Both the position numbers and the translations under genes were made by a program. From the NCBI RefSeq assembly GCF_000003605.2, contig NW_003141310.1, forward strand, positions 20,687 to 47,600: 26,914 nt of DNA, in the 5' to 3' direction. This stretch comes from Saccoglossus kowalevskii. Taxonomy: Eukaryota > Hemichordata > Enteropneusta > Harrimaniidae. How positions within the stretch are numbered: the first letter of the stretch is position 1; each line of letters begins with the position of its first letter. Below are positions 22,001-26,914 of this stretch, piece after piece. Under the pieces are notes generated by a model. That model made no database searches. It was not told where the DNA came from and saw only the letters and a program-made list of their open reading frames with translations.

Positions 22001-25000
22001 TCTTCGCATTTATAGATGGATTTTTTTTTCAAACTTGGTACATACATTGGATATTATGGGACCTACTAGTAGATAATCATGGATTGTTTAATCCAAAATG
22101 GCCCCCAGCATAGGGGTTTTTTTTGCCAAAGGGAAATCACAAAATCATTCTTCTCCTTAGCAAAGTATCAGTAATCTGTTTTTTCAACTATCCACATGTT
22201 TTATAGTTTTCTGTGTCTTTCCTTAATTCCTCCATAGGCAGATGTAGACTTAACAAAAACCTGTCTTTATGACTTTCATCTTGAACATGGTGGTAAAATG
22301 GTGCCATTTGCTGGTTTTAGTATGCCAGTACAATACAAAGAGGGACTCTTAGCAGAACATCTACATACTAGGAACACCGTATCATTATTTGATGTCTCAC
22401 ATATGCAGCAAAGTAAGGTTTATGGTAAAGACAGAATCCAATTCATAGAAAGTCTGATTGTGGGTGAGTGTAGAAATAACATTTAATATAAATGAATTAC
22501 TGTGAATGTATTAATTATTTACTAGTATTTATTTGGCTCATTTTGTAACAACAAAAATACTCTGTACTAAATCCAAATAAGACAAGAAAACTGGTGATGG
22601 TTGTAGAACCATAACTGCCTCAGCTCAAAGATTTTATGTAATACAGGGGAATGTGAAGGGAAATGTATTGTAATGTTACCTCTGTGTAATTTACAATATA
22701 TCTGCATTAACCTTTACTGTGAAGGACAATATGGGAATTGACTTAAATGACTGGTAAAAGCAATGCTGGTCAAATTCTGCAAAATAGTAGTTAGAATTTC
22801 CAGATACGCAATCAACACATTGTGAGATATCAAAATATGGATGATAAACAGCAAGTGATATTTCCAGAGATGTAGTTGGAATTGAAGCAAAGGAGTGACC
22901 TATTAATCCATGAAACATACTCACACATATCCGTACATATCATCCTGTCTTATTGTGTGTGGACAAAGCTGTCATGCACACAATCGAAAAAATATGTTAT
23001 TACTAGAAAATAATTATGAACAATAAAAACTGAGAATAAAAACTATGAACAATTAATAAGGAAAATATGTGATTTGCTATGCAGTTTCCAGAAAATTATT
23101 ACAAGTCCCAGAAGTGCATATGAGTCGTCAAAACGTACAGTTTGGTGACAGTTGGGAATGATACCAAGATTTAACAATTCCATGAGAACATCGCAATGTT
23201 CTGTTAACACATAAAACAGATGTGCATTGGTTAAATTTTGTATAGTTTCAATAGGCATACAAGCACCTGTATATATTTTGACAATAAACCCCTCATTCAC
23301 ATTGTGCAAATACAAACAAGACATTAAACCTTCTTGATAGTAATATGATAAGTGTTGAATAAACCCAAATGAGAAGTCTGGAGTCACGGCGAATACTTCT
23401 AGTGAGTCCACCCCTCTAAAAACGTCATTACTGTGCCAATGACATTGAACTTTGCTCTTCCATAAAGTAGCAGTTTCCATCTTCAAATAATCAAAATAAA
23501 CTTGATACCCTGGCGAAGCACGTCTATTGTTTCACAACGACTGTCCCAAGGGATTTTCGTCTTCTAAATTTCCCAAGATAAACGTCCCAGGGTTGTTTTG
23601 TCTACTAGAAGGACATGTTTATTGGCAACATTTCTTGTATTAATTTCCATTGCACAAAAAAAGAAGCAAATATTGTTACTGAAGCACAGAATTTGCATAA
23701 ATTTTTCTCCCCGGCCATTCACGCAAACTGCAAACGTAGTCTTTTACCTCATCCCTAGTGGTTGACACTTTGCAACCACCTTGATGGATGTATTGTGACG
23801 TATTTTGACCCCGGATTCTGACCTTGCGTTCTGGCTACATGTACTGCCCTTTCATACCAGTTCAATTTCCTTTCATTATTACATCCAAATGTCATGTATT
23901 TACACATCATGTTGAGTGGCGAGACTGAAGACGAAGGATTTAATTTGCATACTGATTTGTTGACCATCCAGCTTTATTATATCCTGTGTAATCTATAAAT
24001 AGTGTTCGTTACGCGAACGCGATCGAAGCACAAACAAACATTACGCTATGGAATTTTAAGCATGTCTCTGTGTTTTAATAACATAATATAATCATGGGAA
24101 GGAGTTCTAAAAATGAAAAAACCTAGTCGCCAAAAACACTGACACTGTTAAAAGACATCTAATTGGCAGTGACCTGAGTGGTTTGAAGACAAGCCTATTA
24201 ACAGTTACAACTAAAGTTTTGCGGCGCAAAAAAAATTGTCCTGAGTGATTATGAGGTGACACCGACAGTTCAGACAACGACGACGAGATGGAAATCTTGG
24301 ATACAGACGCTGGTTCATAGTAGAATTACAGTCTGTAAATAAAATTGGCAGTGATATATTGATGTGTCGTTATTGTAAAAAGAAGAAAGTCATTTTGGCA
24401 GAAAACACAAACACCCGTCATGGCTGGGGAAGTCATCTGTACTATAAGTATACAAATTCAAAATGCAAGTCCGTGACTGACATTTTTCCCGATGTCGAAA
24501 AAAAGTGGACATGTGGACGATGTAAACCGTAAGTTGGTGATCGCAGCTTGTGGCATTGCAAAAGGTCATGGTCAACGCTACATTCCGTTTTTCATGGGGA
24601 GGAAAAAAACAGTGCTGACTTGGAGCTAATTGATTATAACAAAGGCAGAAAGAAATGCAAACATATCTGTACTTTAAGGCATGTATATCTCGTAAGTAAA
24701 TATATGCTGTCATGAAGGCCCGCCCTATGTTTAGAGAACCGATTGTACTGTTGATGCTGTTCAACATAACAAAGGGACATGAATAAATTAATTGCACGGT
24801 ATGTCATCTTGTTCAGCACCCACTTTGTCACTTTTTAAGAAACAAACAACCATTTGTTCACGATATACCGGTAACAGTCCACGCAGATTAGATACTTGTA
24901 TATTTACAAAGTATGATCGAAATGGCAGACATTTGGTCATTAATTACCTGTTTATAAGTGGCCAAATTCGAAGAAACGTTTTATTGAGTTTTTTTTTGGT

Positions 25001-26309
25001 GTTTTTGAACACTGAGACACATCAAAACCAGCCTATACCAACTCATAAACATCTAGTTCCTTCCATGTAAGAATTAATATTGGGAATTATGTTCATCTTC
25101 TAGTTTGAATAGGGAAAAAACTTTGCGTACCAACATGCTGACATTGCTAAACAAATCTTGTCAAAATAGTGCTGTTCATGTTAACGTGGTCGAACGAAAA
25201 ACCTGTGATATTTCTGATTCTTGGGGGTTCATAACAATTCAAGTCAAATATGTAACAACTAATGACTTTACTTAATGAAAAGTATAAAACAATGCTTCAA
25301 TTTTTGTATATAAAGGATTGTTTTTTGCACTGAATAGCGTACATTGTCATGCATTTACGATCGAAAAAGCATCCATAAAAATCGTCCAATTTAACATTAA
25401 TAAAATGCGGTGTGACAAATAACAAATCAGCCCACCAATTTTTAATGATATGTTTCGATCATAAAATGTCAAAATCGAAGACAAATATTTGTTTCAAGTT
25501 CATTTCAATCACCCCTAAATCAAACAAGAAACATTTCTGGGTAAAGGTATGAAAATTTGTTGCGAAAATGTGTCGCTGCTGGTAAAATAGATGAATTAAA
25601 GAACGACTTGCCGGCTAAAATATGACCTTATACAGATATCTTGATTAAAAAATTATGTGAAAAAGCACGAATTCTGGAATAAACAACTAAGTTGTAAAAA
25701 ACACATAGCAATGACAATGTCAAAAATAGTGGCCGGCTGCGTACTGATCACGTGACAATGCTTTGCCCATACCCGCAACATGCCTTTGCCAGGGAAGGAG
25801 ACAAATTCACACCTAATACAATGACCGTTTCCAGACTGGGGATAGAGGGATTGTGGTTGCAAGTACGACTTCCTGCTAACTCTGGAACATTAAATTTATC
25901 ACTGTTTTCAATTTAGTCATTTATACTTACAGGTGATGTAGCAGGGCTACCTGATAACACTGGTACATTATCACTGTTTTCAATTTAGTCATTTATACTT
26001 ACAGGTGATGTAGCAGGGCTACCTGATAACACTGGTACATTATCACTGTTTTCAATTGAGTCATTTATACTTACAGGTGATGTAGCAGGGCTCCCTGATA
26101 ACACTGGTACATTATCACTGTTTTCAATTGAGTCATTTATACTTACAGGTGATGTAGCAGGGCTCCCTGATAACACTGGTACATTATCACTGTTTACAAA
26201 TCACAAAGGTGGAATACAAGATGATTTAATAGTTAGTAAAACAACAGAAGATTATCTTTATATTGTATCTAATGCTGGCTGTATAGACAAAGACATTGCA
26301 AATATGAAG
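19049..26309 (+). CDS. AMT: Aminomethyltransferase, mitochondrial (glycine cleavage T-protein), exons 1-3, 3' partial
   Basis: Coding exons are 19049-19156, 22238-22463 and 26149-26309; the gene continues past the right edge. They give 165 residues, roughly 40% of the usual ~400. Exon 1 (residues 1-36) is an Arg- and Ser-rich leader without acidic residues until its end, fitting a mitochondrial presequence. Exon 2 carries [16 protein letters not shown] (47-62), SMPVQY (64-69) and SLFDVSHM (85-92). Exon 3 carries [13 protein letters not shown] (117-129), GGIQDDLIV (132-140) with the Asp pair that includes the catalytic aspartate, and YIVSNAG (149-155). These match T-proteins, which transfer the methylene group from aminomethylated H-protein to tetrahydrofolate and release ammonia in the mitochondrial matrix. 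Intron 1 is phase 0, intron 2 phase 1, and the exon 3 donor phase 0. Gln135 replaces the usual hydrophobic residue before DD. The exon 3 acceptor at 26149 was chosen because it is the only one that continues directly into the conserved TNHKGG, but three identical-looking acceptors precede it (see the 72-bp array). Confidence 0.95.
19157..20127. other. AMT intron 1, unique part
   Basis: Intronic sequence with no gene or repeat I can name. The short antisense open frames (19297-19759) lack motifs. A G-rich stretch at about 19590-19615 is the only compositional feature. Confidence 0.4.
20128..20900 (+). repeat. Dimeric intronic repeat, copy 1
   Basis: It starts near GGGGATAATTAGTCCCC and a perfect hairpin (20154-20181), then reads 'gtccgtgaatgcatgatcc', 'attcatggaccaatt' and 'acatatgcacatcaatttgt'. 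Two tandem subunits begin at GATTCAAAATGGCC (20311 and 20617, 306 bases apart). Each has blocks resembling AAATGGCCGACTGG-GGCCATTTT and 'tttgttcaaacttggtacatac'. The open frame at 20341-20577 is a by-product. It shares its head and both subunits with copy 2 (21527-22100), and its reverse complement resembles the 5040-5893 array. Confidence 0.75.
20154..20181. repeat. Perfect 11-bp stem-loop
   Basis: CAGTCCAAAAT (20154-20164) and ATTTTGGACTG (20171-20181) are exact complements around a GGGGGA loop. It sits at the head of the intronic repeat, copy 1. Confidence 0.85.
20901..21526. other. AMT intron 1, spacer between repeat copies
   Basis: AT-rich intronic sequence with nothing coding. A 64-codon antisense open frame (21074-21268) is unsupported. 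Confidence 0.35.
21527..22100 (+). repeat. Dimeric intronic repeat, copy 2
   Basis: It opens with a GTCCGTGCGTGTGTGCGTGCGTCCGG-like stretch (about 21549-21574), then 'atgcccggaccaatcacaatcaaactt' and 'acatatgcacatcaatttgtttcac', as in copy 1. Subunits start at GATTCAAGATGG (21672) and GATTCAAAATGG (21930), 258 bases apart. Same orientation as copy 1. Confidence 0.75.
23043..23480 (-). CDS. Unrecognised antisense ORF in AMT intron 2
   Basis: From ATG at 23480-23478 the minus strand is open for 145 codons to a stop at 23043. The same frame stays open upstream to 23531 (a TGA lies at 23534-23532), so the open stretch is about 162 codons. The residue mix looks protein-like rather than low-complexity: [35 protein letters not shown] and [18 protein letters not shown] recognise no domain. 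A further 77-codon minus-strand frame (22924-22691) may belong to the same unit, since both run the same way and are 118 bases apart. It could be a nested gene exon, a transposon relic or a decayed retrocopy. Length alone in AT-rich DNA makes chance possible but not favoured. Confidence 0.25.
   Translation of the reverse strand: METATLWKSKVQCHWHSNDVFRGVDSLEVFAVTPDFSFGFIQHLSYYYQEGLMSCLYLHNVNEGFIVKIYTGACMPIETIQNLTNAHLFYVLTEHCDVLMELLNLGIIPNCHQTVRFDDSYALLGLVIIFWKLHSKSHIFLINCS
24094..24660 (+). pseudogene. Broken Mutator-like transposase N-terminal fragment in AMT intron 2
   Basis: It begins [10 protein letters not shown], then a stop. In the frame from 24329 it reads [18 protein letters not shown] and [10 protein letters not shown] with KCKS, which fits the 'CxxC ... 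G.(a/s)(t/h)L ... C' pattern. After a frameshift, from 24519, it reads [18 protein letters not shown] then QRYIPFFMG. The order 'zinc-like CxxC, then a (D/N)xNrr.v.A...G.G...l..f' is that of the N-terminal domain of Mutator-like transposases that are abundant in invertebrates. At least one stop and one frameshift interrupt it, and no DDE core was seen downstream. The family assignment is from memory of the pattern. Confidence 0.5.
24661..25855. other. Remainder of AMT intron 2
   Basis: No gene recognised. The open frames at 24390-25070 are short and mutually antisense, without motifs. I could not extend the transposase relic into this stretch. Confidence 0.35.
25861..26196 (+). repeat. AMT: 72-bp tandem array spanning the AMT intron 2/exon 3 splice site
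   Basis: Each unit holds the start of exon 3 plus the last bases of intron 2: acceptor ...TTTATACTTACAG, then GTGATGTAGCAGGGCT... and ...ACATTATCACTGTTTTCAAT. Exon-start copies lie at 25933, 26005, 26077 and 26149, exactly 72 apart. The fourth runs into the full exon. An older, diverged copy is recognisable upstream (about 25866-25920, CTTCCTGCTAACTCTGGAACATTA) but without a clear acceptor. Units 1-2 have GGCTACCTG and units 3-4 GGCTCCCTG (both Leu codons). Because 72 is a multiple of three, every acceptor keeps the AMT frame. The minus-strand 63-codon open frame here is a mirror of the periodicity, not a gene. Confidence 0.95.
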
Positions 26310-26391
26310 GTAATTAGGAATTGAATAATCCATTGTGATTCTGATTACACTGTCACTGTGGTTGCTTACAACGAGATTTTGTTTTTCTTTC

Positions 26392-26914
26392 ATAATGAAA
26401 TGTCAATGGTGAGGTAAAAGGGTTACCATATCTGTTGTTATCATCATCGTTGCATCGCTGGCATGGAAATATATGGTAATATCATCGGCCCCATGTATTT
26501 TTACCTTGCTCGTACCATCAAAGATGGAAGGGAAAGGTATATTAAGGGAAACATTTTGTCCGGCGTTAACGTTGTTGTTGTTGTCGTCGTCGTCGTCGTT
26601 AATAATTATTATTGTGTGCATAATAACTTTACTAATTCTATTCCAAACTTCATCAAACTTGGTCACCTTATTCATCAGTATAAAGTTATAATTATATTAT
26701 ATTATTAAAATAATGAACAATGGTGAGGTAAAAGGGTTACCATATCTGTTGTTATCATCATCGTTGCATTGCTGGCATGGAAATATATGGTAATATCATC
26801 AGCCCCATGTATTTTATTAAAATAATGAACAATGGTGAGGTAGAAGGGTTACCATATCTGTTGTTATCATCATCGTTGCATTGCTGGCATGGAAATATAT
26901 GGTAATATCATCAA
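26392..26914 (+). repeat. Triplicated segment at the start of AMT intron 3
   Basis: Three near-identical copies share TGGTGAGGTAAAAGGGTTAC and then 'atctgttgttatcatcatcgt', 'gctggcatggaaatatatgg' and 'gccccatgtatttt'. The TGGTGAGG block is at 26407, 26721 and 26833. Copies 2 and 3 are in 112-bp tandem register; copy 1 is 314 bases upstream of copy 2. The third is cut by the window end, so more copies may follow. Each carries donor-like GTGAGG and GTAAAA (GTAGAA in copy 3). Open frames across it (26403-26708, both strands) are by-products. Confidence 0.85.
26571..26600. repeat. (GTT)n(GTC)n compound microsatellite
   Basis: About four to five GTT triplets pass into five GTC triplets, between copies 1 and 2 of the intron 3 repeat. 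Confidence 0.85.

Noticed and set aside
25985-26176. Minus-strand open frame with a repeated 24-residue peptide
   Set aside because: It is the reverse reading of the 72-bp array. A repeat whose length is a multiple of three keeps several frames open at once. The plus strand carries the real AMT exon.
26403-26708. Open frames on both strands with poly-Val or poly-Asp/Asn runs
   Set aside because: They come from the (GTT)n(GTC)n microsatellite and the intron 3 repeat.
1-26914. CRISPR arrays, bacterial operons, rRNA or tRNA genes
   Set aside because: None seen. The repeats lack regular spacers, and the genes are spliced and eukaryotic.

Overview
This is an AT-rich invertebrate animal genomic window. 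It is spliced nuclear DNA with GT-AG introns, long introns, LINE relics, MITE-like inverted repeats and satellite-like repeats of a type common in marine lophotrochozoans. The species cannot be fixed from the sequence, so 'mollusc-like or other marine invertebrate' is an inference. Two host genes are well supported, both on the plus strand.

Layout. 1-758: no gene seen. 759-2900 and 3396-4790: two decayed non-LTR retrotransposons, both on the minus strand. The first has RT and C-terminal zinc-motif pieces. The second has endonuclease, linker and zinc-motif pieces but lacks the RT core. 5040-5893: about 142-bp tandem repeats ending in a (GGAC)n run. 6400-6602 and 6886-7138: two inverted-repeat MITE-like elements. 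7139-10764: no gene recognised. 10765-12324: an element bounded by perfect 20-bp terminal inverted repeats, each flanked by TTAA, whose interior is mostly a 773-base assembly gap. 12325-13997: no gene seen.

13998-16886: a complete four-exon monocarboxylate transporter-like (SLC16/MCT) gene encoding 592 residues. It carries the DGGWGW signature, but the lysine, aspartate and arginine used by proton-lactate MCTs are replaced. 16887-18900: 3' flank and intergenic sequence with a candidate poly(A) signal. 18916-18996: a compact promoter-like region with E-box, YY1-like and GABP/ETS-like sites. 19049-26309 and beyond: the first three coding exons (165 residues) of mitochondrial aminomethyltransferase (AMT, glycine cleavage T-protein), running off the right edge.

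The AMT introns hold most of the interesting structure. Intron 1 carries two copies of a repeat related, in opposite orientation, to the 5-kb array. Intron 2 carries an unrecognised antisense ORF and a broken Mutator-like transposase fragment. The intron 2/exon 3 border is itself tandemly duplicated: four exact 72-bp registers of '3' splice site plus start of exon 3' (and a fifth decayed one) give a series of acceptors all in the same reading frame. In the last two inter-copy segments the ancestral TAG stop is GAG, so upstream acceptors would give in-frame 24- or 48-residue insertions. Intron 3 begins with a second, 112-bp repeat family. The two genes share no obvious pathway. SLC16 proteins act at membranes, whereas AMT works in the mitochondrial matrix, so their adjacency looks incidental.
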